Assembly (NCBI GenBank): GCA_002299785.1
Contig: DBNL01000120.1
Span: 1-6,312 of the forward strand
Length of the DNA stretch: 6,312 nucleotides
Source: Verrucomicrobia bacterium UBA673
GTDB taxonomy: Bacteria; Verrucomicrobiota; Verrucomicrobiia; Limisphaerales; UBA1096
Direction of reading: 5' to 3'
Shown here: piece after piece, positions 1-6,312 of the stretch
How positions within the stretch are numbered: position 1 is the stretch's first letter
Layout of the letters: every line of letters starts with the position of its first letter
The notes under the pieces: model-generated
What the model saw: only the letters and a program-made list of their open reading frames with translations
Databases searched by the model: none
What the model was told of the DNA's origin: nothing
Made by a program: the position numbers and the translations under genes

Positions 1-1410
1 GGCTTCAACGCGTACGGCATCGCGGCCAATGGCGGTGCCGGGCGAGCGTTGGCGGAGTGGATTGTCGGCGGCGAGCCGTCGATGGATTTGTGGCCGGTGG
101 ATATCCGGCGTTTCGGCGAGTATCACCGTGACACGAAGTTCCTCATCGAGCGCACGATCGAGGCCACCGGCAAGCATTACACCATGGCTTGGCCAAGCGA
201 GGAACACGAGTCTGGCCGGCCGCTGAAGATGTCACCACTTTACGAGCGACTTAAGTCAGGTGGCGGCTGTTTCGGTAGCAAGTTCGGGTGGGAGCGGCCG
301 AACTGGTTCGCGCCGGACGGTGTCAAGCCGATGGACGAGCCAAGCTACGGCCGCGCGAACTGGTTCGAACACGTGGCGAGCGAACACCGGCATACGCGGG
401 AGGCGGTGTCGCTCTTCGACGAGTCGTCGTTCGCCAAATATCTACTCGCTGGCCCGGGAGCTGAGAAGGCGCTGTCGTGGATCTGCGCCAACGATATCGC
501 CGTTCCACCGGGCCGCTTGGTTTACACGCAGCTTTGCAACCAATGCGGAGGGATCGAGGCTGACCTTACCGTTTGTCGTCTGGACGCAGATCAATTTTAC
601 ATCGTTACTGGCACCGGCTCGGCTACGCGTGATTTCAACTGGATCGAACGCAACATTCCCGATGGGAGCGATGTGGTGTTGACGGACGTCTCGATGGCGA
701 CTGCGGTGCTGGGGCTGATGGGTCCGCTCGCACGCGAGGTGCTCACGCAGGCCACCGACGCCGATCTGTCGAGCGACGTATTCCCATTCGCGACCTCGCG
801 TGAACTACAGATCGCCGGGGCGACGGTGCGGGCCATGCGCGTAACTTTTGTCGGCGAGTTGGGTTGGGAACTGCATATACCGAGCGAGTCGGCCGGAGCG
901 GTTTACGATCGACTGATGGAGCTTGGCCAGTTGAATGGCATCGCAAACGCCGGCTATCGCGCCATCGACAGTTTGCGATTGGAGAAGGGCTACCGGATCT
1001 GGGGCGCCGACGTGACGCCCGACCATACGCCGCTTGAGGCCGGGCTCGGCTGGGCGGCCAAGCTGAAAACAGACACGCCGTTCCTCGGTCGCGAGGCGCT
1101 CGAGAAGCAAAAAGCCGACGGTTTAGCCAAGCGACTGGTGTTTTTTACTGTCGACGATCCCGAGGTGGTGCTGTTGGGTCGCGAGACAATTTATCGCAGC
1201 GGCAAGCGCGTTGGCTGGCTGACCAGCGGCGGCTTTGGGCATACCGTCGGCCAAGGACTTGGCATCGGTTACGTGCGAAATGCCGGCGGGGTGGATCGTG
1301 ACTTTTTACTCAGCGGCGACTACGAACTGGAAGTGGCCTGTGAACGAGTGCCGGCCAAACTGTCAATGCAACCGGCCTACGATCCGAAATCTGAACGAGT
1401 GAAAATGTGA
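1..1410 (+). CDS. FAD-dependent dimethylglycine/sarcosine dehydrogenase-like oxidoreductase with GcvT domain, C-terminal part
   Basis: The reading frame is open from the first base, so the start and the N-terminal FAD-binding (DAO) domain lie upstream; 469 residues are visible, roughly the C-terminal half of a family that is usually about 800-900 residues long. Visible residues 1-20 carry the end of the FAD domain (GGAGRALAEWI), and 28-38 read MDLWPVDIRRF, a typical stretch of this family. A linker domain follows, then a GcvT/aminomethyltransferase-like folate domain from about residue 137, including GYRAIDSLRLEKGY at 318-331 and FLGREAL at 361-367. A GcvT C-terminal barrel has TSGGFGHTVGQGLGIGYV at about 408-425. 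Known relatives oxidatively demethylate dimethylglycine or sarcosine, pass the carbon to tetrahydrofolate and the electrons to an electron-transfer flavoprotein. The gene is joined to the next by a one-base stop-start overlap. Whether the substrate is sarcosine, dimethylglycine or another N-methyl amine cannot be decided here. Confidence 0.9.
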   Translation, partial: GFNAYGIAANGGAGRALAEWIVGGEPSMDLWPVDIRRFGEYHRDTKFLIERTIEATGKHYTMAWPSEEHESGRPLKMSPLYERLKSGGGCFGSKFGWERPNWFAPDGVKPMDEPSYGRANWFEHVASEHRHTREAVSLFDESSFAKYLLAGPGAEKALSWICANDIAVPPGRLVYTQLCNQCGGIEADLTVCRLDADQFYIVTGTGSATRDFNWIERNIPDGSDVVLTDVSMATAVLGLMGPLAREVLTQATDADLSSDVFPFATSRELQIAGATVRAMRVTFVGELGWELHIPSESAGAVYDRLMELGQLNGIANAGYRAIDSLRLEKGYRIWGADVTPDHTPLEAGLGWAAKLKTDTPFLGREALEKQKADGLAKRLVFFTVDDPEVVLLGRETIYRSGKRVGWLTSGGFGHTVGQGLGIGYVRNAGGVDRDFLLSGDYELEVACERVPAKLSMQPAYDPKSERVKM

Positions 1411-3413
1411 TGGACGATCCGGCGGTTCAATTGACGCGAGAGACGTTCGGCAATATTCCGCCGTCGTCGGTCATTGCTTTTTACGTGATAGCCGCGGCGT
1501 CAATGCTGGTGTTTTGCTGGGGCGTTTGGCGGCGTTGGAAACTTTGGCGGCAGGGCAGGCCGGTCGCCATCAAGGAAATCCTGCTCGGCAATTTTACGCG
1601 ATTAAAGCCGCGCCTCGGTCGACTGCTGAAAGAGGGTCTCGGACAAAAACGGGTCCGTGGCCGTGGCCTGGCCAGTTGGGCGCACATCATGATGTTCGCC
1701 GGGTTTATGGTACTGTTTCTAGGCACGACGCTGCTGGAGATCGACTACCTTGCAGGCAAGATATCTGAAAAACTTCATTTTCATCATGGCTGGTATTACG
1801 TGATTTACGAGGGGGCGCTCGATGTGTTTGGTCTGCTGTTCATCATCGGCATCAGTTTGTTCCTGTGGCGTCGGATGCGGCGGCCAAGCAACGTCGGGCA
1901 TCGTGCGAGCGATTGGACGGCTCTCTACCTGTTTCTCGGCATCGGCGTCACGGGCTACTTCGTCGAGGGGCTGCGTATTGTTTGGGATCAGCCGGAAGGG
2001 TTGGCGCTGTGGTGTTCGCCTGTTGGCGCCAGCTTGGCCAAGCTTTTCGGCGAGATGAGCGAGCCGACCAGCCGCTCGGCGCACTTGGTCGTTTGGTGGG
2101 TGCACTCGTTGATGGTGTTTGGTTTCTTCGCGATGATTCCGTTTACTCGGCTGCTTCATTTTATCACTGGCCCAGCGAACTTGTTTTTCTCCACGCCATC
2201 GCTTGGTCAACTGAAGCCCATCTCGATCGAGGAGGTCGAGGAAACCGGAGTGGTCGGCGTCTCGGAGATCGCGCACCTCGACCAGCAGCAACTGTTGAGC
2301 CTCGATTCCTGCATGGAGTGCGGCCGCTGCGATGACGCCTGCCCGGCGTTCGCCTCCGGAAAGCCGCTCTCGCCCAAGGCGGTCGTGCAGGATTTGAAGG
2401 GGTTGATGCAGTCGACCGCCAACGGCGAATCGGTTGGGCTGCACGGTGACACGATTCAGGCCGAGACCGTCTGGGCATGCACCTCGTGCAACGCCTGCGT
2501 GACCGCCTGCCCGGTGCGGGTCGATCCGCTGGGATTGTTGTTTGACCTGCGCCGAGATCGAGCCGCCGAGGGGTCACTGGCCGGTTCTGCCGCCAACTCG
2601 ATGCGTCAGATGCAAACCAATGGCAATCCGTGGGGGTTCCCACAGGCCGAGCGTCTGGCGTGGGCGGACGGGCTAGACGTGCCGTTGGCCAGTGACCATC
2701 CCGACTTTGAAATCCTGTGGTGGGTCGGCTGTGCCGGGTCGTTCGACCGCCGCGCACAGAAAGTCACCAGAGCAATCGCCAAGCTGATGATCAAGGCTGG
2801 TGTGAACTTTGCCGTGCTTGGCCCGAACGAATGTTGCACAGGCGACTCGGCCCGCCGGCTTGGCGACGAGTTTTTGTTTCAGGAATTGGCCGAGAAAAAC
2901 CATTCGACTCTGAAGCAGCACGGCGTGCGCAAAATCCTGACCCAATGTCCGCACTGCATGAATTCGCTAACGCATGACTACCCCCAGTTTGGCGACCAAT
3001 TTGAGGTCGTGCATCACACAGAGTTTTTGCAGCAGTTGATCGACAACGGCAAACTTACCGCGCCCGAACGCAATGGCTCGGTGACCTACCATGACCCGTG
3101 TTACCTCGCGCGTGTCAACGGCGTGCATCAGTCGCCGCGCGACCTGCTGGGCGATGGTGTGAGCGAGATGGAGCGGCGGCGCGAAAAAACCTTCTGCTGC
3201 GGCGCGGGTGGCGGGCGCATGTGGATGGAAGAGGAACCGGATCAGCGGGTGTCTGTGCTGCGTGCGAAAGAGGCGATCGAGACCGGGGCGAAAACCGTTG
3301 CCGTGGGTTGCCCGTTCTGCCTGACAATGATGACCGACGGGGTCAAGTCGTGCGGCTCTGGTGCTGTGGTTGAGGACGTCGCCGAAAACTTGGCCAAGCG
3401 GCTCGGCCTCTGA
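1410..3413 (+). CDS. Membrane-bound Fe-S oxidoreductase, heterodisulfide reductase-like (DgcB/EtfD type)
   Basis: 667 residues from the ATG at 1410, which overlaps the upstream stop (TGATG); a GTG at 1407 directly before it is an equally possible start (4-base overlap). By eye there are about five hydrophobic segments near residues 20-39, 91-109, 130-153, 170-190 and 227-246, resembling the nitrate reductase gamma/cytochrome b type domain; His92, His231 and His250 lie in or near them and are candidate heme ligands. Two 4Fe-4S motifs follow: Cys301-304-307-311 and Cys357-360-363-367. Two CCG domains complete it: Cys441, Cys476-Cys477 and CPHC 513-516, then Cys564, Cys596-Cys597 and CPFC 634-637. 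In known relatives (DgcB of dimethylglycine catabolism, mycobacterial EtfD, HdrD) this architecture carries electrons from a flavoprotein to quinone or another membrane acceptor. Its position suggests that it takes electrons from the upstream dehydrogenase, directly or through ETF. The domain call is firm; the partner is inferred. Confidence 0.9.
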   Translation: MDDPAVQLTRETFGNIPPSSVIAFYVIAAASMLVFCWGVWRRWKLWRQGRPVAIKEILLGNFTRLKPRLGRLLKEGLGQKRVRGRGLASWAHIMMFAGFMVLFLGTTLLEIDYLAGKISEKLHFHHGWYYVIYEGALDVFGLLFIIGISLFLWRRMRRPSNVGHRASDWTALYLFLGIGVTGYFVEGLRIVWDQPEGLALWCSPVGASLAKLFGEMSEPTSRSAHLVVWWVHSLMVFGFFAMIPFTRLLHFITGPANLFFSTPSLGQLKPISIEEVEETGVVGVSEIAHLDQQQLLSLDSCMECGRCDDACPAFASGKPLSPKAVVQDLKGLMQSTANGESVGLHGDTIQAETVWACTSCNACVTACPVRVDPLGLLFDLRRDRAAEGSLAGSAANSMRQMQTNGNPWGFPQAERLAWADGLDVPLASDHPDFEILWWVGCAGSFDRRAQKVTRAIAKLMIKAGVNFAVLGPNECCTGDSARRLGDEFLFQELAEKNHSTLKQHGVRKILTQCPHCMNSLTHDYPQFGDQFEVVHHTEFLQQLIDNGKLTAPERNGSVTYHDPCYLARVNGVHQSPRDLLGDGVSEMERRREKTFCCGAGGGRMWMEEEPDQRVSVLRAKEAIETGAKTVAVGCPFCLTMMTDGVKSCGSGAVVEDVAENLAKRLGL

Positions 3414-3425
3414 TACTCTGTGCCG

Positions 3426-4712
3426 ATGAAATCATCAGAGAACTTTGGTGATCGCGCGCTTCAATTTTTCCCCGGTGGCTCGAACGGCGAGTACGGTATC
3501 CCGGAAGGCGAGGCGCCGGTGCTGGAGCGAGGGCATGGCAGTCGTGTTTGGGACACTGGGGGTCGCGAGTATCTCGACATGACAATGGCATGGGGCGCGG
3601 CGCTCGTGGGCCACGCGCATCCTAAAGTGCTTGAGGCAGCCGCAGCCGCAGCTTCCAAGGGCGCTAATTTCGCCGCTGTCAACCGGCCGATGGTCGAGTT
3701 GGCTGAGCGCATCGCTGACCTCAGTCCGTGCGTTGAGCGCATCCGCTTTGTTGCTAGTGGCACCGAGGCGACAATGCTGTGTTTACGGGCGGCGCGGGCG
3801 GCGACCGGGCGGGCGAAGATTTTGAAATTCGAGGGTGCGTATCACGGGCAACATCCGGAGGGTGTGACGAGCCTTGTCGGCAGCGACCCACCCGAGTTGC
3901 CGCGGCCCGATCCGGCTGGCACGGGCGCGCCGTGGGTCGAGCGCGATGTGCTGGTCGCGCCGTACAACGACCTCGCGGCGACGGAGCAGATCCTCACCGA
4001 CCACGCCGCCGATCTGGCCGCCGTGATCGTCGAGCCGCTGCATCGCTGCATCCCGCCGGTGGACGGTTTTTTACAGGGACTGCGCGAGGTCACGGCCAAG
4101 CTGGGGATCGTGCTGGTGTTCGACGAAGTGGTCACCGGCTTCCGCCTGGCTCTCGGTGGTGCACAGGAATATTACGGTGTGTCGCCCGACCTCGTGGCCT
4201 ACGGCAAGGGGCTGGGCGGCAGCTTCCCAATTGGCGTTTTTGGCGGGCGTGCCGACGTTATGGAGGCAGTGAACGAACAGCGGTTGCCTGGGCCGAATTA
4301 CGCGTGGTCCGCCTCGACGACCGGCGGCAACCCGGTCTCCTCGGCAGCGGCTTTGGCCACCATCGACGTGTTTAGCGAGCCTGGCGTTTATGATCGGTTG
4401 CACGAGATGGGGCGTCAGTTGCGTGAGCAGCTTGGTCAGGCGCTTGCTCAGGTGGGCGAGACCGCGCAGGTACTCGGCGACGGGCCGTTGGCGCAGTCGG
4501 TGTTCCTTGATCGTCCGGTGCAAAGCCATCGTGACTGGCTCGCCGCCGATCGCAAACGCGGCCGAGCTGTGATGTTTGAACTGCTCAGACGAGGCGTATT
4601 CCTCAATCCAATGGGCACGAAGCTTTACCTCTCCCTCGCTCACACCGAAGCTGACCTCGACGAGTTCACCACTCACTTCGCTGCCGCACTGCAATCCACC
4701 CGGCTGCGCTGA
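3426..4712 (+). CDS. Class III PLP-dependent aminotransferase, glutamate-1-semialdehyde aminomutase-like
   Basis: 428 residues from the ATG at 3426; a GTG at 3420 would add two residues, and neither start has a clear Shine-Dalgarno sequence. The gene lies 12 bases after the preceding stop, so it is probably in the same transcript. Fold type I marks are intact: SGTEAT at 111-116 (cofactor phosphate), FEGAYHG at 135-141 (aromatic residue stacking on the PLP ring), DEVVTGFR at 233-240 with Asp233 for the pyridine nitrogen, and Lys261 in YGKGLGGSFPIG as the expected Schiff-base lysine. The length and motifs match the HemL/aminomutase branch of the family. A role in tetrapyrrole synthesis is possible, but its place behind an amine dehydrogenase and its electron acceptor argues for a catabolic aminotransferase or aminomutase acting on a related amino compound. 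I give no gene symbol because this branch is often mislabelled as hemL. Confidence 0.88.
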   Translation: MKSSENFGDRALQFFPGGSNGEYGIPEGEAPVLERGHGSRVWDTGGREYLDMTMAWGAALVGHAHPKVLEAAAAAASKGANFAAVNRPMVELAERIADLSPCVERIRFVASGTEATMLCLRAARAATGRAKILKFEGAYHGQHPEGVTSLVGSDPPELPRPDPAGTGAPWVERDVLVAPYNDLAATEQILTDHAADLAAVIVEPLHRCIPPVDGFLQGLREVTAKLGIVLVFDEVVTGFRLALGGAQEYYGVSPDLVAYGKGLGGSFPIGVFGGRADVMEAVNEQRLPGPNYAWSASTTGGNPVSSAAALATIDVFSEPGVYDRLHEMGRQLREQLGQALAQVGETAQVLGDGPLAQSVFLDRPVQSHRDWLAADRKRGRAVMFELLRRGVFLNPMGTKLYLSLAHTEADLDEFTTHFAAALQSTRLR

Positions 4713-4742
4713 AGCAGAAGATTTTGAATGAGGGAATATTAG

Positions 4743-4762
4743 TTGAGGCCTAGAAGCCTTAA
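4743..4762 (+). terminator. Possible weak hairpin after the operon
   Basis: Seven-base arms TTGAGGC and GCCTTAA pair (six Watson-Crick pairs and one G-U) around a six-base loop, 30 bases after the stop of the aminotransferase gene. There is no clean run of T directly after it, only a T-rich CCTTTATTCT. The position suits a transcription terminator for the operon, but the stem is short and could be chance. Confidence 0.25.
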
Positions 4763-4903
4763 CCTTTATTCTACCCGTGCTTGATATGCAGGGGGCCCGA
4801 TCCGATTCTCAAGAAGTGGGATACGGCGAGAATATACTTGTTGAAAAATAAGAAAGCAAAAGCGGCTACGAGCTTCTCCTGCCCAACGCCATTGAGATCA
4901 AGA

Positions 4904-4909
4904 AAGGAG
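4904..4909 (+). promoter_or_regulatory. Possible ribosome binding site of the decayed gene
   Basis: AAGGAG is a good Shine-Dalgarno match 13 bases before the TTG at 4923. The spacing is long for that start. The A-run at 4915-4920 just before the TTG would encode the Lys-Lys of a typical signal-peptide start (MKKILLA) if one A had been lost and the original ATG changed, so the true original start may have been destroyed. Confidence 0.3.
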
Positions 4910-4922
4910 CCAAGAAAAAATA

Positions 4923-5546
4923 TTGTTAGCCATCTCTATATTAACTTTCACAGTTTCTTCTTATGGGTTTGAGAGAGAGTACGTGAAACGTGATGTGCTT
5001 TCCAAAAAACAGGAAAAAGTAGTCATAGCTCTGGCGCAGAAACGCGGGATGAACAAAATCGAAAAAATCTGCACCTATAATGTGTGCCAAACAGCTGCGC
5101 GCGGGATACGCGTCATGGGAGCCGAGCAGTTCAAGGGACGTGGAGTGTTGTGACCTACAATAAATGGTTCCATCCGGGTTCAGCCCCAAGGAAAGGTGAC
5201 CTTCAGATGGGTGACTTTTGGGCCGGTAAACCCAGCACGCAAAAACAAACCATTCTCAAGGTGGATAAAAAGGAATATCGGGCTGGTTCGCTGCAGGGAA
5301 TCAGCATTGAATAGTGTGAATCTATTCTGGGCCTTTTTTTGGTCGGGGAGTACAATCATGGGCCGAGGGTTAATGGGAAGAGCTTGAATCAGATCGACTG
5401 GAGTAATCCCAACGGGTTCCGGAAGCGGGGGATACGATCTCCGTCGGTTCCCTCATAAAAATGCGGGTTCAGGGTTCTTTGATCTTCAGATCAAGCTAGA
5501 TGGCAAACAGCTGACCATTAATAAAATGTTTCAAGCGTTACCCTAG
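4923..5546 (+). pseudogene. Decayed gene for an exported protein of unknown family, two frameshifts and an internal stop
   Basis: Protein-like sequence runs through this span but changes frame. From TTG 4923 to TGA 5151-5153 it starts with a hydrophobic, signal-peptide-like segment (LLAISILTFTVSSYG) followed by a charged stretch and RVMGAEQFKGRGV. It then continues in the -1 frame as VTYNKWFHPGSAPRKGDLQ, meets an in-frame TAG at 5312-5314 after LQGISIE, and reads on in that frame as VGEYNHGPRVNGKS and IDWSNPNGF. Near the G-run 5427-5431 it returns to the first frame, giving HKNAGSGFFDLQIKLDGK and ending with TINKMFQALP and TAG at 5544-5546. A one-base loss, a one-base gain and one nonsense change would restore roughly 207 codons. 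I do not recognise the family. The end lies 23 bases before the sulfatase, so the two may once have been co-transcribed. Sequencing errors are an alternative explanation, although the genes on both sides read cleanly. Confidence 0.62.
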
Positions 5547-5569
5547 TAGCCGCTTGGGACCAGAGTCTT

Positions 5570-6312
5570 ATGGATAGAATAATATCATTTATTGCGCTGC
5601 TTATTATTGGGCTTGCTCCGCAGGCTTCTGCGAATGACTCGCCAACCAATATACTCTTTATCTTTGCAGATGACTGGGGATGGGGCGATCTCAGTTGCCA
5701 CGGGCATCCTTATGTGAAAACCCCCAATATTGATCGTCTGGCAAAGGAAGGAACTGACTTTCACCGGTTTACCACTGCCAGTGGCGTGTGTTCCCCCAGT
5801 CGCACTGCGATCATGACCGGGCATTTTCCCGCACGCTACAATATTGACGGGCACTTCGCCTGGGTGCCCAGTAATGCTAGGCGTAACATGCCCGATTGGC
5901 TAGACCCCAAGGCCCCGCTTTTGTCACGCTTCCTTAAAAGTGCAGGCTACACGACTGCCCACTTTGGTAAATGGCACTTGGCCAATGACATGATCCCTGA
6001 TGCACCTTTTCCTAGTGAATATGGGTTTGATGAATATGGAGCCTTCAATTGTTCCGGGCCCCAGATGTACGTGCATGATGACGTCAAGAGCGCCATTCCT
6101 TTCATTGAGAAAAGCCATAAGGCGGATAAACCCTTCTTTATCAACCTCTGGATTCATGAGCCACACACTCCCTTTCACGTTGATCCCAAATTGCAGAAGC
6201 GCTTTGCAGAGCTCGGAGAGAAAGATGCGATCTATGCGGCGACTCTTTTTCATGCCGACTTGAGGATAGGCCAATTGCTCGAGGCCTTGGATCGGTTGAA
6301 TCTGGCCAAGGA
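5570..6312 (+). CDS. Secreted type I sulfatase (arylsulfatase family), N-terminal part
   Basis: The frame is open from ATG 5570 to the window edge, giving 247 residues of a protein usually about 450-600 long; the C-terminal part lies outside. Residues 1-21 form a signal peptide (MDRIISFIALLIIGLAPQASA) with a likely cut after ASA and no lipobox cysteine, so a periplasmic or secreted enzyme is expected. ADDWGWGDL at 33-41 gives the metal-binding Asp34-Asp35. CSPSR at 74-78 is the sulfatase signature in which Cys74 is oxidised to formylglycine, the catalytic residue. GKWHL at 133-137 supplies Lys134 and His136, and HEPHTP at 196-201 supplies His196. All catalytic elements expected in this part are intact. 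Such enzymes remove sulfate esters, often from algal or animal polysaccharides, and need a formylglycine-generating enzyme or an anSME; neither is in the window. Lower G+C than the upstream operon suggests a different origin. The substrate cannot be assigned. Confidence 0.93.
   Translation, partial: MDRIISFIALLIIGLAPQASANDSPTNILFIFADDWGWGDLSCHGHPYVKTPNIDRLAKEGTDFHRFTTASGVCSPSRTAIMTGHFPARYNIDGHFAWVPSNARRNMPDWLDPKAPLLSRFLKSAGYTTAHFGKWHLANDMIPDAPFPSEYGFDEYGAFNCSGPQMYVHDDVKSAIPFIEKSHKADKPFFINLWIHEPHTPFHVDPKLQKRFAELGEKDAIYAATLFHADLRIGQLLEALDRLNLAK

Larger units (their letters stand above)
4713..4922 (+). other. Non-coding stretch after the operon
   Basis: About 210 bases without a convincing complete gene. 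The G+C content drops sharply compared with the operon (22 of 60 at 4801-4860). It contains a weak hairpin at 4743-4762. At 4852-4923 there is a short protein-like stretch in another frame (GYELLLPNAIEIKKGAKKKY), with a stop codon TAA just before it at 4849-4851. It may be the end of another decayed gene. No tRNA or recognised regulatory RNA was seen. Confidence 0.5.

Noticed and set aside
1719..2444. Long open frame on the minus strand (241 codons)
   Set aside because: It lies opposite the well-supported Fe-S oxidoreductase gene, has no recognisable motif, and such frames are common opposite GC-rich genes.
4071..4694. Minus-strand open frame of 207 codons
   Set aside because: It is a shadow of the aminotransferase gene, whose active-site motifs are clear on the + strand.
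4743..4772. TTGAGG and TATTCT separated by 18 bases, resembling a sigma-70 promoter
   Set aside because: Both boxes are imperfect, they overlap the hairpin, and AT-rich DNA produces such matches by chance.
5084..5314. A separate small gene starting at ATG 5084
   Set aside because: Its first part overlaps the better protein-like frame of the relic gene; only the part after about 5150 looks coding, which fits a frameshift better than a new gene.
5331..5340. T-run after GCC as a terminator
   Set aside because: There is no stem before it, and it lies inside the continuing coding-like frame of the relic gene.
5924..6274. Minus-strand open frame of 116 codons
   Set aside because: It lies opposite the sulfatase catalytic region and shows no motif of its own.

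Overview
The window holds two different stretches of DNA, both read from the + strand. Positions 1-4712 are GC-rich (48 of 60 bases are G or C at 3901-3960) and hold three tightly packed genes. Positions 4713-6312 are much more AT-rich (22 of 60 G+C at 4801-4860; 28 of 60 at 5701-5760) and hold a decayed small gene followed by the first part of a secreted sulfatase. Protein content (a Cys-type secreted sulfatase, a sarcosine/dimethylglycine dehydrogenase-like flavoprotein, and starts with little or no Shine-Dalgarno sequence) would suit a marine or environmental bacterium, perhaps of the Planctomycetes-Verrucomicrobia group. That placement is an inference; the sequence contains no taxonomic marker gene.

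The 5' block looks like one operon. Gene 1 (1-1410, start outside the window) is the C-terminal part of an FAD-dependent N-methyl amino acid dehydrogenase with a GcvT-type folate domain. Gene 2 (1410-3413) overlaps its stop codon by one base. It encodes a membrane protein with about five membrane segments, two 4Fe-4S motifs and two CCG cysteine-rich domains, like DgcB/EtfD-type quinone-linked oxidoreductases. Gene 3 (3426-4712) follows 12 bases later and encodes a class III PLP enzyme resembling glutamate-1-semialdehyde aminomutase. Together they suggest oxidation of a methylated amine with one-carbon transfer to folate, electron delivery to the membrane quinone pool, and a PLP-dependent amino-group step. 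The substrate cannot be read from the sequence.

The 3' block starts with about 210 bases that hold no convincing gene, only a weak hairpin and a possible coding scrap. At 4923-5546 lies what reads as a degraded gene for an exported protein of about 207 codons: protein-like sequence runs through frame changes near 5140-5152 and 5427-5431 and one in-frame TAG at 5312. I do not recognise its family. Twenty-three bases later a type I sulfatase with a signal peptide and an intact Cys-Ser-Pro-Ser-Arg formylglycine motif begins at 5570 and runs off the window. The change in composition suggests that the two blocks have different histories, for example an insertion or a horizontally acquired region. 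No RNA gene, CRISPR array, insertion sequence or long repeat was seen.
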